The notes: generated from the sequence alone by a model not told the origin. A DNA stretch of 64,000 bases from Acididesulfobacillus acetoxydans (GCF_902729405.1 NZ_LR746496.1:2728001-2792000); one strand, 5' to 3'; positions 36,764 to 45,972 are shown, numbered from the stretch's first letter. Translations and numbers: made by a program.

Positions 36764-37411
36764 GTGCGTGCGTTGATTGCGAAACGGTCTGTCAAGAAGC
36801 GGCTCGTACGGGAACAGATTGCCGCTGATGTGATTATCTTTTGTCTGGGGACCTTGTTGGTGTCCGTTCTGGCCATCCGTTTTCTGGATGTCAAGATCGT
36901 GAACATCAAAGAAGCGGACAGGAATCTCTATACCATTGTCACGGAGCGGGGTTCCATCAATGTCGTGCCTGCCGAGATTCTGCGCATAGAACAAACTTTT
37001 ACGAAGACGGCTTTGACAGGTCATCCGGTGGAACTGGACAAAATCTACACCGACAAAGGTTTTATCTATGTCTCTTCCCAGGATTCTTTCGCACCTTTGG
37101 GCCGAAAACTGATTAACCGGGTGGACTTTGAAGGGCTTCCGGTCTGGCAACGGCCCGATACGTCCCTTCAGTCCGTTCAGCCGTATGCCTATGCCATCGG
37201 CACGCCGGCCGGGCAAATACCCTGGGTGTTTTTTTTCCTTACCCTCCAGTATTGGTCCATGTCCGTCGGCGGTATCGCTTTGGCGGTGCTGATTTTCCCG
37301 TTGCGCTGGGAGGGCTCGGAGCCAGCCTCGGCCCGGGGCCCGGCCCAAGCGGAACCGGAATTTCTGGCACCGGCCCAGGAAGAAAAAAAGGTGGGCGCCA
37401 TTGCCAAATAG
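36764..37411 (+). CDS. Membrane protein of unknown function
   Basis: I do not recognise this 215-residue protein. It has two predicted membrane segments, at about 22-41 (VIIFCLGTLLVSVLAIRFL) and 152-175 (WVFFFLTLQYWSMSVGGIAL). Between them lies an external domain of about 105 residues without catalytic motifs. The tail is Pro/Ala/Glu-rich and cytoplasmic. The topology, two helices around an extracytoplasmic loop, is typical of a small sensor or anchor. The start is GTG after AAAAGGAC. It is followed after 56 bases by an ANTAR regulator, and the pair may work together. Confidence 0.6.
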   Translation: MRALIAKRSVKKRLVREQIAADVIIFCLGTLLVSVLAIRFLDVKIVNIKEADRNLYTIVTERGSINVVPAEILRIEQTFTKTALTGHPVELDKIYTDKGFIYVSSQDSFAPLGRKLINRVDFEGLPVWQRPDTSLQSVQPYAYAIGTPAGQIPWVFFFLTLQYWSMSVGGIALAVLIFPLRWEGSEPASARGPAQAEPEFLAPAQEEKKVGAIAK

Positions 37412-37467
37412 CCTCCGGCAGACGGCCGGGAAATAAGAGAAGTGTTTGAAGATAAGGCCGGTGAGAG

Positions 37468-38046
37468 ATGAAGCGCACCATCGTAGCAATTAACGATCCT
37501 GCCATGATACAGGAGATCAAATCTCTTTTGGCTTTGGTGGATTATCAGGGACTGGCTTTCACGGGGAACGGTATGGAGGCCCTGCGGCTTTTGCACCGTT
37601 TTGAACCGGACCTCATGATTATAGGGCGCAACCTGTCGGGCTTGAACTCCTCCGACCTATTGCAGACGCTCCTCTCCCTGCATCTTTGTCCGACCATGGT
37701 CGTGCTGGATGCGGATGAACATACTCTCCTGGCTCAGGTGGTGAAAGCGGGACCCCATCAGGTTGTTTTTTACCCCTTGCGGGCTGTGGACTTCGGAGCC
37801 GCCGTCCTCTTGGCGGAGGAGCGGTTTAAACAGGAGAGAGAGAGTGCCGATCGAGTTCGGCATTTGGAGGACGAGCTGAAAGCCAGGAAATTAATCTATC
37901 AGGCTCTGCTCCGTTTGATCCAGGCGCTGGGTTGGGATGAGGAAAAAGCTTATACGCTCTTGCGCAGCGAAGCGATGGCCCAACGCCGCAGTATTCGTTC
38001 CCTGGCCCTTGACATTATCAAGGGGAACTGGTTTCCGGACGCATGA
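37468..38046 (+). CDS. Receiver-like protein with ANTAR RNA-binding domain
   Basis: The 192-residue protein has an N-terminal response-regulator-like fold (about 3-115), a coiled coil (115-140) and a C-terminal ANTAR domain (about 145-190). ANTAR proteins bind paired hairpins in leader RNAs and prevent termination. The position where the phospho-acceptor Asp should be reads MIIGRNLSG, so phosphorylation at the usual site looks impossible. The acidic pair is also missing (AINDPAM). It may be controlled by ligand or by its membrane-protein neighbour, which is inference. The ATG follows CCGGTGAGAG. Confidence 0.78.
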   Translation: MKRTIVAINDPAMIQEIKSLLALVDYQGLAFTGNGMEALRLLHRFEPDLMIIGRNLSGLNSSDLLQTLLSLHLCPTMVVLDADEHTLLAQVVKAGPHQVVFYPLRAVDFGAAVLLAEERFKQERESADRVRHLEDELKARKLIYQALLRLIQALGWDEEKAYTLLRSEAMAQRRSIRSLALDIIKGNWFPDA

Positions 38047-38141
38047 GGGGTGCCGGAGGCGAGGCCGGACATGAGACGGAGAGGTTTCAGACCGGCGAGT
38101 CAGGGACTTTAGAGAGAGCTGAGTCAGAGGCAGACAAGTTT

Positions 38142-38246
38142 GAGACCAGTAAGTTGAGACCAGTAAGTTGGGACAGACAAGTTTGAGACAGACAAGTTTG
38201 AGACAGACAAGTTTGAGACAGACAAGTTTGAGACAGACAAGTTTGA
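38142..38246 (+). repeat. 15-bp tandem repeat upstream of osmC-like gene
   Basis: Five identical 15-bp units GACAGACAAGTTTGA fill 38172-38246, preceded by two related units GAGACCAGTAAGTTG. The array ends about 24 bases before the ribosome binding site AAAGGAGA. An in-frame ORF through it is an artefact of the repeat. Confidence 0.95.
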
Positions 38247-38284
38247 GGTCGGGACGAAAGCAGACACGAGAAAGGAGAACTGCC

Positions 38285-38701
38285 ATGGACGTTAAAGTTA
38301 AGCACATAAAGGGCATGCATTTTCAAGCGGAGGGTAATTCAAAAACGCTCACCCATCTCGATACGAGTACGGTGGCCGGTGGCAGCGGGATGGGCGCGAG
38401 CCCTATGGAGATGGTTCTCATGGCGACGGCCGGTTGCAGCGGCATGGACGTCGTTTCGATTCTGGGCAAAATGAGGCTGAAATACACTCGTTTCGAGATT
38501 ACCGTTCATGGGGACCGGGCCGAGGAACACCCGCGCGTCTTTACCGATGTCGAATTGGTCTATAAGTTTTGGGGTGAAGAATTGCCTCAGGACAAGCTGG
38601 AACGGGCTGTTACCCTTTCTTTAAACAAATATTGCAGTGTGGCAAATATGATCGACAAAGCGGCAAATCTGACCTATCGCATCGAAGTGAACCCGGGCTA
38701 A
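38285..38701 (+). CDS. OsmC/Ohr family protein
   Basis: The 138-residue protein has the OsmC fold with the two conserved redox cysteines, in TAGCSGMDVVSIL and in KYCSVANM. OsmC/Ohr proteins reduce organic hydroperoxides with thiols. The sequence is closer to the YhfA-like group than to true Ohr, so the exact substrate is open. The ATG at 38285 follows AAAGGAGAACTGCC. A repeat array forms its leader. Confidence 0.85.
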   Translation: MDVKVKHIKGMHFQAEGNSKTLTHLDTSTVAGGSGMGASPMEMVLMATAGCSGMDVVSILGKMRLKYTRFEITVHGDRAEEHPRVFTDVELVYKFWGEELPQDKLERAVTLSLNKYCSVANMIDKAANLTYRIEVNPG

Positions 38702-38898
38702 GGCAAGCGTTTCGGAACACAGTTTGAGAGCGGGGGCAGGTTTCGTTAGATCATTGCTTTCTTTATTCGCATCTTTCCGGTCTCCGCCAGAAGTTTTGCC
38801 CGGGATTCAGGGCGCTCGGCTTGCTTGGTGGTCCAATTGCTGTTTGGGAACAAAAGCGGATGAGGTTGTGAAGAAGAGGCTAAAAGACGAAAACTCTG

Positions 38899-38927
38899 TT
38901 GCTTGATGAGGGCGGCTTTGTTATACT
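38899..38927 (+). promoter_or_regulatory. Sigma-A promoter of the phosphodiester glycosidase unit
   Basis: TTGCTT (38899-38904) and TATACT (38922-38927) are 17 bases apart. The rest of the 338-base gap after the OsmC gene shows nothing else that I can name. Confidence 0.65.
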
Positions 38928-39039
38928 GAATCTGTCCAATTTGGAAGATATGTCAACAGTGTCAACGGGCATTTTGTTTCTTGGTCGCACGTAGCAAAGA
39001 ATGCGGCCATATTTTTTGTACAGGAGGGCAGTGCCTGAA

Positions 39040-40017
39040 ATGAAGCATAGAATAAGATTCAGCTGGAAGAAGTTTGCGGGTTTTATAGGCTTTAATATCG
39101 TTTTCGCTGCCTTGTTGGCTCCCTTTATTGTCTTTTACGGTCCTTTTGAGGCCTTGAAAGTCATGGCCGTAGGCTCTATCAACACCTCGCGCCATCCCCA
39201 GGTGGTGAGAGCTTTTCTTTCTACGGCCCAAATCGATCAGATCATGCATGAGTATGAGGATGCGCTCGGGGTCAATACCGAGTCACATGTTGCTGTGGAA
39301 AAGGTGACCACGGATCCGGCGAGCGGCATTGAAATCCAGAACATTCAAGGTCATTCCTTCAAAGGGAAGGTGATGTTGATCAAGAATCCGAAACGAGTCA
39401 AAGTGGCTGTAACTGATCAGCTGGGGGTGACGGGGGAACGGGTTACGGATTTTGTCAAGCAGACCGGCGCTATTGCCGGAATTAACGCCGGCGGTTTTAA
39501 CGATCCCAATGGCAAAGGAAACGGCGCTTTTCCGGAGGGTTTAACTGTTCACGACGGCAAACTCGTCTACAATAGCGCCGGAAATGCCACCGTGCACGAA
39601 CTCATCGGTCTTGACAGCTCGGGTAAACTTTTCATCGGCCCGATGTCGGCCTCGGAACTGGCGGCCAAGCACATCCAAGAAGCGGTGACTTTTTTCGGCC
39701 CAACCCTGATTGAAAACGGGAAACCTGTCGTCGTCGGAGACGGGGGTATCGGGATTGCCCCCAGGACCGGAATCGGTCAAACAGCGGACGGGACGATTAT
39801 TTTTGTCGTCATCGACGGGCGCCAGCCGACTTGGAGTTGGGGGGCCACCGCGCGTGACCTCATGAACGTTTTCTTGGAGTACCATGCGGTGAATGCGGTC
39901 AATCTTGACGGCGGTTCTTCCACAGAAATGGTTTATCAAGGGAAAATCATCAATCGGCTCTGGGATATTTTCGGAGAGCGCTACATCCCCACCGCTTTTG
40001 TCGTCATGCCGAAATAG
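39040..40017 (+). CDS. Exported phosphodiester glycosidase (NAGPA domain)
   Basis: The 325-residue protein has one N-terminal membrane segment (about 11-33) and a long extracytoplasmic part. That part carries the NAGPA/DUF2233 fold: INAGGFNDPNGKG near 148, VVIDGRQPTWSWGAT near 250 and the hallmark AVNLDGGSSTEMVY near 288. The family cleaves phosphodiester-linked sugars and is often found with exopolysaccharide or wall polymer genes. I use ATG 39040; a GTG at 39031 lies very close to AGGAGG. The next gene starts 15 bases later and encodes another exported protein. Confidence 0.88.
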   Translation: MKHRIRFSWKKFAGFIGFNIVFAALLAPFIVFYGPFEALKVMAVGSINTSRHPQVVRAFLSTAQIDQIMHEYEDALGVNTESHVAVEKVTTDPASGIEIQNIQGHSFKGKVMLIKNPKRVKVAVTDQLGVTGERVTDFVKQTGAIAGINAGGFNDPNGKGNGAFPEGLTVHDGKLVYNSAGNATVHELIGLDSSGKLFIGPMSASELAAKHIQEAVTFFGPTLIENGKPVVVGDGGIGIAPRTGIGQTADGTIIFVVIDGRQPTWSWGATARDLMNVFLEYHAVNAVNLDGGSSTEMVYQGKIINRLWDIFGERYIPTAFVVMPK

Positions 40018-40032
40018 AGAGGGCCGGAGAGG

Positions 40033-41394
40033 ATGAAAAGAATGAAAAGAAAATGGCGGACGCTGGGTGTATGGGTAGTTATTTCCCTCATCCTCCAGTT
40101 CAGTGCTTATGCATTTGTTAACAAAAAAGTCCAGGCCGTTTTGGCCCCGCGGCCTGTCAAGCCGCCCATTACGGAAACCCTGACCGCGGACATCCCGGGT
40201 ACACATTTGCAAGACATCCAGCTTTCATATGCCAAGGATTATGTCGCTTATAAGGAGAATGGGGTGCTAAAGGTCTACAATTTGAAACTGAAGAAAGTGG
40301 TGTTTGAGAAACCACCCGCTGCCGGCAGCGGCAAAAATATGGGCGTTCTTGCCTATGAATGGCTGCCTGACCGCAACACCCTGATCTATTTCTACGCCCG
40401 CAAGAATCCCCATCCGGTCACTTATACCGTGATCCAGCCTCCGTCGCAACCCGCGCAGCCGAGCCCGGAGGCCCCGGTCAAGGAGCCCTCCCCGACGGCT
40501 CAGGCATCTTCGGGTAAGGCGGGCCGGACGCTCCCCAAGACCGAAGATCTGAATCAACAAAGCAAGAACAGCGAAGCCAAAGCCAAGTCTGTCACACCGA
40601 AGACCCATACGGCGAACCAAGCCGCGCCTCCCGCTCCGAAGCCCATTGTGAAGAAGCATTACAACCCCCAGCTGACCGATGTCTACACGCTAACCCTGCC
40701 GGAGAGCACGGATAAGACCACCGAACCGGATGACCGCTTTAACGAAACTCTGGATTCAAAATGGTTCCCTGCCGGCGGACAGATTATGCAAATGGACTTT
40801 TCCACCTTCACGAATCTGATTTACGTACTGATCAAAGACGGCTCTACGAACGTACTTCTGCGCATCGACGTAATGAAAGAATTGCAGCACTTAAATGAGC
40901 CCGGGGAAAACATTTCGAATATGACGGTCTCGGGCCGTTATGGCACCCTCTATATTGACACCACCGTCGGGGGCAGGAAGGAAATCGTCGCGCTCGACGC
41001 GGTTCACGGTTGGCAAAGGACCTTGATCAGCCGAAATCCCGATTACGTGCTTCTCGGCGACAAGTCGGGTATCCTCTATATCGGGGATGTTAAGGACGGC
41101 AACATCGTCAAGATCCTGACTATGACTGAAACAGGCAGTGAGAAAACCCTGCCTCAATTAACCACCGAGTGGACCGGCACCATACCCTTCCGGCAGGCCA
41201 GGGTGCAAATGGGCGCACACAATGAGGTCATCATTTATAACGCAGGCAAAGCCTATATCGTCGACAAAGGCCGGCTGAAATCCGTCAATCTGCAGGGGAG
41301 CGACAACTACATCTCACCGGACGGGGCGGAGCTCGTGCAGATGACGGAGGAAGGAAACATGACTCATTTCGAACTGAAACCCTGGTCGGCCTGA
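40033..41394 (+). CDS. Exported protein with possible beta-propeller, function unknown
   Basis: The 453-residue protein has a basic start and one membrane segment at about 13-32. A short extracytoplasmic domain, a Pro/Ala/Lys-rich linker (about 135-210) and a long C-terminal part follow. The C-terminal part has repeated beta-strand patterns (NLIYVLIKDG, GTLYIDTTVGG, GILYIGDVKDG, NEVIIYNAGK), which suggests a propeller. No catalytic motif is seen. It is co-transcribed with the phosphodiester glycosidase and may be its partner at the envelope. Confidence 0.6.
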   Translation: MKRMKRKWRTLGVWVVISLILQFSAYAFVNKKVQAVLAPRPVKPPITETLTADIPGTHLQDIQLSYAKDYVAYKENGVLKVYNLKLKKVVFEKPPAAGSGKNMGVLAYEWLPDRNTLIYFYARKNPHPVTYTVIQPPSQPAQPSPEAPVKEPSPTAQASSGKAGRTLPKTEDLNQQSKNSEAKAKSVTPKTHTANQAAPPAPKPIVKKHYNPQLTDVYTLTLPESTDKTTEPDDRFNETLDSKWFPAGGQIMQMDFSTFTNLIYVLIKDGSTNVLLRIDVMKELQHLNEPGENISNMTVSGRYGTLYIDTTVGGRKEIVALDAVHGWQRTLISRNPDYVLLGDKSGILYIGDVKDGNIVKILTMTETGSEKTLPQLTTEWTGTIPFRQARVQMGAHNEVIIYNAGKAYIVDKGRLKSVNLQGSDNYISPDGAELVQMTEEGNMTHFELKPWSA

Positions 41395-41494
41395 GAGGGT
41401 TCGGGAGGCAGGGAGGAAGAGATTCCGCGCTTTTTTCTGCGCTTTAACGAGGTGGGAGGTACGGGGGGAAAGACTCCGCGCTTCAGCCGAAAAA

Positions 41495-41523
41495 GGCCGG
41501 ATGATTAACATCCGGCCCTTTTC
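41495..41523 (+). terminator. Bidirectional terminator between convergent genes
   Basis: GGCCGGATG-ATTAA-CATCCGGCC is followed by CTTTTCG on the plus strand and preceded by AAAAA, which gives a T-run on the minus strand. It separates the plus-strand exported protein from the minus-strand NlpC/P60 gene. Confidence 0.88.
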
Positions 41524-41644
41524 GCGGTTTGCCCGGGAGAGATTCACTTCTGCTTTTTCCTGATCAGCGTGGCCTGGATACAGGTTCTTAAAATCCCTGA
41601 CCTTAGCCGCTAGAATCCCCGGCTTCAGCCACGGGGAAGAAACC

Positions 41645-42400
41645 CTAAAGGACCCGGCGGGCCCCCTTGTAGGCATGCCACCAGTAAGGGCTGAAGGGGT
41701 AGACCGTAACCCCCTTGTGAGTAGTCGCGCTGATAAATTGTCCTTTGCCGAGGTAGATGCCGACATGATCGACGACGCCGCCGGAGAAAGAGAAGAAGAC
41801 CAAGTCGCCCGCTTGCAGGTCCGAGGCGGAGACGGGGGAACCGATTTGAGCCTGGTCCCGGCTCACGCGCGGCAGCTCGACCCCTTGAGAAGCATAGACA
41901 TATTGGGTAAAACCGGAACAATCAAAGCCGGACGGCGAAGTTCCGCCCCAGACATAGGGTGTTCCGATGAATTTTTTTGCTTCGGTCACTATGCCTTGGA
42001 TTTTGGCGGAACGCTGTGAGGCGGAGCCTGCCTGAAGTTTGTCTAAGGCACTTTGAGTAAGAGGACCCGCCATCCCGTCCGCCTGCAGATGGTCATTATG
42101 CTGGAAAGACTTGACGGCGGCTAGAGTTTTGGGTCCGAAGATTCCGTCCAGCGGACCGACCGCGTATCCCAAATGGCTCAGTTCGGTTTGCAAGACCCTG
42201 ACATCATTGCCTCTGGAGCCCATTTCCATCAAGGGCGCGGCCTGAGCCGAAGAAGCAAAAGCCATACTGCCCAGGACCACCAGTCCGGCGATGATCAGGG
42301 CCTTCCCGGGTGAGGACCATTCCCCTCGGCTGCTTCTATTCTCGCTCTGTCCCTGAGTCTGAACCGTAAAAGCCTGGCTTCGGTTTGTCCAATTTTGCAT
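41645..42400 (-). CDS. Peptidoglycan hydrolase with PG_binding_1 and NlpC/P60 domains
   Basis: The 251-residue protein has a long N-region with a signal or anchor segment at about 35-53 (ending SSAQAA). A peptidoglycan-binding type 1 domain follows (about 60-118, VRVLQTELSHLGY, FGPKTLAAVKSFQ) and then an NlpC/P60 domain (about 130-251). The catalytic Cys is in GFDCSGFTQYVY, with His in VDHVGIYLG and ATTHKGV. Such enzymes cut stem-peptide bonds, usually D-Glu to diaminopimelate. It is transcribed alone toward the terminator at 41495-41523. Confidence 0.93.
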   Translation of the reverse strand: MQNWTNRSQAFTVQTQGQSENRSSRGEWSSPGKALIIAGLVVLGSMAFASSAQAAPLMEMGSRGNDVRVLQTELSHLGYAVGPLDGIFGPKTLAAVKSFQHNDHLQADGMAGPLTQSALDKLQAGSASQRSAKIQGIVTEAKKFIGTPYVWGGTSPSGFDCSGFTQYVYASQGVELPRVSRDQAQIGSPVSASDLQAGDLVFFSFSGGVVDHVGIYLGKGQFISATTHKGVTVYPFSPYWWHAYKGARRVL

Positions 42401-42434
42401 TTTCTTCTCCTCTCAAATTCGATATTTCAGATCC

Positions 42435-42503
42435 TGGCTCTTGGTGTGCCCATTCTTTCGAGGGTATGGGTCGTCACGGAAACGAAAGGACAGGGACGAG
42501 CCA
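42435..42503 (-). other. Possible hairpin leader of the NlpC/P60 gene
   Basis: On the minus strand TGGCTC (42503-42498) can pair with GAGCCA (42440-42435), and CCCAT (42470-42466) with ATGGG (42453-42449). It lies 35 bases before the start codon. I match it to no known riboswitch. The remainder of the 442-base gap holds only the UPF0182 terminator. Confidence 0.35.
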
Positions 42504-42587
42504 TGTGTCTATAGTAACATCTGAAAACTTAGGATAAAAGGAGAAGTTGTTGGATCATCCGCCAGTTATATCCTGGCATTTTCCGCC

Positions 42588-42622
42588 CAGCCAAAAGAAC
42601 CGCGCCCCTGAGGGCGCGGTTC
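42588..42622 (-). terminator. Terminator after the UPF0182 gene
   Basis: A perfect 11-bp stem GAACCGCGCCC/GGGCGCGGTTC with loop of 4 is followed on the minus strand by TTTTGGC. It lies about 220 bases beyond the stop codon. Confidence 0.8.
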
Positions 42623-42842
42623 CGGGCGGGAGCGGGGTTCCCTCCTGCGAGGGTGACGTCCCCTTGTGGCGCTGAATCTTATACTCTGCGGACATGAGCG
42701 GGGGGTCCCTCTTGGTCAGGCGAGGGCGAACGCAACTTCTTCGGAAGATTTTTTAAGAACACGAAGACCTTTTGGTCCTTGCTTCTGACGGCCAGGGCAG
42801 GAAATCGGAACGCTTTGGGGGAGTGGAACCGGGGGCGAACGC

Positions 42843-45704
42843 TCAAGAAGGCCTGGGGGGCGTGGAGGAAGTCGGGTGGGAGAGGGAAGAAGTCGAGGAG
42901 GGAACCGAAGAAGTCGAGGAGGCAGTCGCTGAAGTTGCGGGAGAAGCCGCGGAGGAAGCGGAGGAAGAGACCGGCGGCGTTTGCAGGGCCTTCAGCCGGC
43001 TTTCCAAGTTGTCGAGCAGAGTGCGCAGTTGGTCAATCTGGCTGAGGATAGAGTTGATATCTGTGCCCGACGGCGTGGATGGAGAGACAACGGACGGGGA
43101 CGGAGGCGGAGCGGTACTTTGGCCGGGGGTGGTCGGCTGCGGCGCTGAAGAACCGAAAACCTGCGTGAGGGCCGAACCCAGAGTGTCTGCCATCACCAGG
43201 GAATTGTTGTAGGCGAGAATGACCCTCTTCATCTCCGGAATGCTTCCCCCCTTGTCAGATTCCAGATAAATGGGCTCAACGTAGAGGAAGTTTCCGCCGA
43301 TGGGAATGACCAGCAGGTTGCCGCGGATGACGCGGGAACCCTTTTGGTCCCAGAGAGACAGTTGCTTGGAGATGTTGGGGTCTTGGTCAATCTGTGATTC
43401 GATCTGGAGCGGTCCGTTGATATCGATATTCTTCGGCAACTCATAAAGGAGCAGGTGTCCGTAATGCGTACCATCCATGCGCGCGGCCAGCCAAGCCACC
43501 ATGTTGTTGCGGGTGTTGTTCGCACTCGAGGCGGGGGTGAAGGGGAGCATGAGAATGAATTCCGGCTTGCTGGCGCCGGGCAGTTTCATGATTGTGTAGT
43601 AAGGTTTGACATATTGTGCTTTAGAGGTGTAAAGTTCCTTGGCGATGTCCCAGGCATCTTCTTTATTATAGAAGACTGAAACATCCGTCATATGAAAGTT
43701 TCTCAGCATATTGCTCTGAACCGTGAAGAGGGTTTCGGGGTAGCGAAGGTGGGCGACCAACGATTTGGGCATCTGACTGAGGTCTTTGAAAACCCCGGGA
43801 AAAATCTTGCGATAGGTTTCGAGGACGGGGTCGTGGGGATCCATGGCGTAAAAATCCACCGTCCCGTCGTAAGCGTCGACCACAACTTTGACGGAATTGC
43901 GAATATAGTTAAAGTCCTGGCCGGGATATTGGGAAGAGTAAGGCAGAGAATCAGAAGTCGTGTAAGCGTCGATGATCCACTTGAGGCGGCCATGGTCAAT
44001 CACGATATAGGGATCTTGGTCGTAAGTCAGGAAGGGAGCCAGCTTCTCCACCCGATCCATGATGTTGCGATGGAGGAGGATGCGGCTGTGCGCTGTGATT
44101 TCCCCGGCCAGATAAAAGCGAAGGGTTCCCTCATGCAAAGAGAGCATGAGTTTGTTGAGAGGTGTGAAAGGAATCCCCGTCTTGCCCTGATAGGTGTTCT
44201 CTACGTTGGCACTGCCGTAGGGGTAATCGAATTCCTTGGTGGTCGTGTCGACGACGACCCAATGGTTGGTCTGTTGTCCGTAGTAAATCCGGGGTTGGGT
44301 CAAGCGCAGAGCGGCGTAAGGTGTCACGGGCGGAACATCTTTAATGGCATAGGAGGGTAGGCCGTCCGAGGTCACGGCGTTGGCGAAAGAAGCCGCCACA
44401 CCGTAACCGTGCGTATATTTGAAACGCGTGTTGACAAAGGTCTGGGCTTTGGGATCAAGGTCGGAGACGGAAAGTTCGCGCGGCGCGATCATGAGCTGTC
44501 TGTACTCGCCGTTAACCGTGTAGCGGTCTACATCAATGGCGGGAAATTTATAGTAGAGGCGGATGCCTTGCTGCTGGGCATAGGTTTGCAGCAAGGGCCT
44601 GGAATCATTGAGGCGGATGTTATTCAAGGTGGCTTGGTCGGCTTTGAGGACGGTCGGGGTGATCGGGGTCGTGGCGGGGTAGTTCTCCTCCTTAATCTTA
44701 TCGAGACCATAGCCATAACGAGTCAGGGAAATTTCGTGCTGAATGTAAGGAGCTTCCATTTGCAGTTCATTCGGAATGACGACCAGGTTCTGGATCAGGG
44801 TGGGGTAAAATCCATAGAGCAAGATATTGAGCAGAAAAACAGTAATCACAGGCAGACTCAACAAGCGGACATCTTTGAACAGCAAGGTCAGGGCGGCGGC
44901 GGCAAAGCCGATAAGGGCAAGAACCAAAAGGATCCTCAGAGCGGGAAGGCTGGCGTTCAGATCGGCATAGCCCGCGCCTACGACATGCCCGTGTCTGGAA
45001 TAGAGCAGTTGAAAGGTGTCCAGATAATAGCCGAAAGCCTTGAGAAGAAAGAGAATAGCGCACAGCAAGGCCAGATGTTTACGTGCGGCCGGGCTGACAG
45101 TGATGGCCCCGGGGTGCCACAGTTTCAAAGAATGGAAACGCAGGACTCCCGTAACCATGTAAAAGAGAGCCGTGAAGAAAGTCAAGAGGAAGAGGGGCCC
45201 GAAAAAGATGTTGTAAACCGTCCGCAAAAAAGGAAGCCGGAAGAAATAGAAGCTCAGATCCCGGCCAAAGATGGGATCGGTTTTGCCGAAGGGGGTGGCC
45301 TTCATAAAACTGAGAACCTCCAGCCAGCCGGTAAAACCCGCGACGAAACTCACGGCAAAACTGATCAAGGCGGCGAGAAGGACAAGCCAAAGAGTGACGT
45401 GTCGCTGGTTCAGGCTGAATGCCGGTTCGTTCATGTTTTGGACCAGGCGGAAACGCCGCCTCAGCCTTTCATTGATGAAAGTGACGATGGCATGGCGAAT
45501 CGAGAGCAGAGTTCCGGCAATGAAGAGAAACAGGATCGTACCGTTGACGATCTGAATCAGCCATTTGCTGAGGAGCGGCGTCCAGAAAAGCTGGGGATAG
45601 CCCAAATCCTTAAACCAGAGCCAATCCTCGTAGAGCCCGCTGAGTGCCGTGAGTATGATCCCGAGAAGAATGAGAGCTAAAAGCAGTTTGCCGAGCCGGC
45701 GCAA
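42843..45704 (-). CDS. UPF0182 family large membrane protein
   Basis: This protein of about 953 residues belongs to the UPF0182/COG1615 family. It has about seven N-terminal membrane segments (residues 10-300, with WLWFKDLGYPQLFWT after the first) and a very large extracytoplasmic part with family strings such as YGYGL, HGYGV and PGQDFNYIRNSVKVVVDAYDG. The last 60 residues are Ser/Pro/Thr-rich. The function of the family is unknown. I prefer TTG 45704, 7 bases after GAAGGGGG, over TTG 45731. It is a single-gene unit, divergent from trxB. Confidence 0.88.
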   Translation of the reverse strand: MRRLGKLLLALILLGIILTALSGLYEDWLWFKDLGYPQLFWTPLLSKWLIQIVNGTILFLFIAGTLLSIRHAIVTFINERLRRRFRLVQNMNEPAFSLNQRHVTLWLVLLAALISFAVSFVAGFTGWLEVLSFMKATPFGKTDPIFGRDLSFYFFRLPFLRTVYNIFFGPLFLLTFFTALFYMVTGVLRFHSLKLWHPGAITVSPAARKHLALLCAILFLLKAFGYYLDTFQLLYSRHGHVVGAGYADLNASLPALRILLVLALIGFAAAALTLLFKDVRLLSLPVITVFLLNILLYGFYPTLIQNLVVIPNELQMEAPYIQHEISLTRYGYGLDKIKEENYPATTPITPTVLKADQATLNNIRLNDSRPLLQTYAQQQGIRLYYKFPAIDVDRYTVNGEYRQLMIAPRELSVSDLDPKAQTFVNTRFKYTHGYGVAASFANAVTSDGLPSYAIKDVPPVTPYAALRLTQPRIYYGQQTNHWVVVDTTTKEFDYPYGSANVENTYQGKTGIPFTPLNKLMLSLHEGTLRFYLAGEITAHSRILLHRNIMDRVEKLAPFLTYDQDPYIVIDHGRLKWIIDAYTTSDSLPYSSQYPGQDFNYIRNSVKVVVDAYDGTVDFYAMDPHDPVLETYRKIFPGVFKDLSQMPKSLVAHLRYPETLFTVQSNMLRNFHMTDVSVFYNKEDAWDIAKELYTSKAQYVKPYYTIMKLPGASKPEFILMLPFTPASSANNTRNNMVAWLAARMDGTHYGHLLLYELPKNIDINGPLQIESQIDQDPNISKQLSLWDQKGSRVIRGNLLVIPIGGNFLYVEPIYLESDKGGSIPEMKRVILAYNNSLVMADTLGSALTQVFGSSAPQPTTPGQSTAPPPSPSVVSPSTPSGTDINSILSQIDQLRTLLDNLESRLKALQTPPVSSSASSAASPATSATASSTSSVPSSTSSLSHPTSSTPPRPS

Positions 45705-45886
45705 CGTGATTCCCCCTTCAGTTTTTCGCAATCAGTGGCCTTTTTGCATCTGTATTTGAGACTTAAGTGAAATTGTGCGGCACACCTTGCCGACTGCCCG
45801 GTCGCAGGCGGGAGCACTGACTTTCTTATATTCTGCCCCGAAAGGGAAAATACCTTCATGTTTTTCCCGCCTGCCGGGAAAAATAG

Positions 45887-45928
45887 TTTTGTATTCTCTG
45901 GGGTTATGGTATACTAATGCCATAATCC
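45887..45928 (+). promoter_or_regulatory. trxB promoter with an overlapping operator-like dyad
   Basis: TTTTGT (45887-45892) and TATACT (45910-45915) are 17 bases apart. The -10 box sits inside a dyad GGGTTATGG-N10-CCATAATCC (45901-45928). A second dyad ATACCC/GGGTAT lies directly downstream, around 45933-45949. The position over the core promoter suggests a repressor site; the regulator is unknown. Confidence 0.5.
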
Positions 45929-45972
45929 CGGGATACCCTTTGGGGGTATTATGTTTTTGGGGGTGTTGATAA

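Noticed and set aside
38168-38284. N-terminal extension of the OsmC protein made of QTSLR repeats
   Set aside because: It is a translation of the 15-bp leader repeat. A clear ribosome binding site marks the ATG at 38285.
42772-43212. Plus-strand acidic ORF at the end of the UPF0182 gene
   Set aside because: It is the complement of the Ser/Pro/Thr-rich tail codons of UPF0182, giving an artificial Glu/Val-rich peptide.
44409-45680. Plus-strand open frame of 423 codons opposite the UPF0182 gene
   Set aside because: The UPF0182 frame has membrane helices and family motifs. The opposite frame is charged low-complexity sequence without a ribosome binding site.
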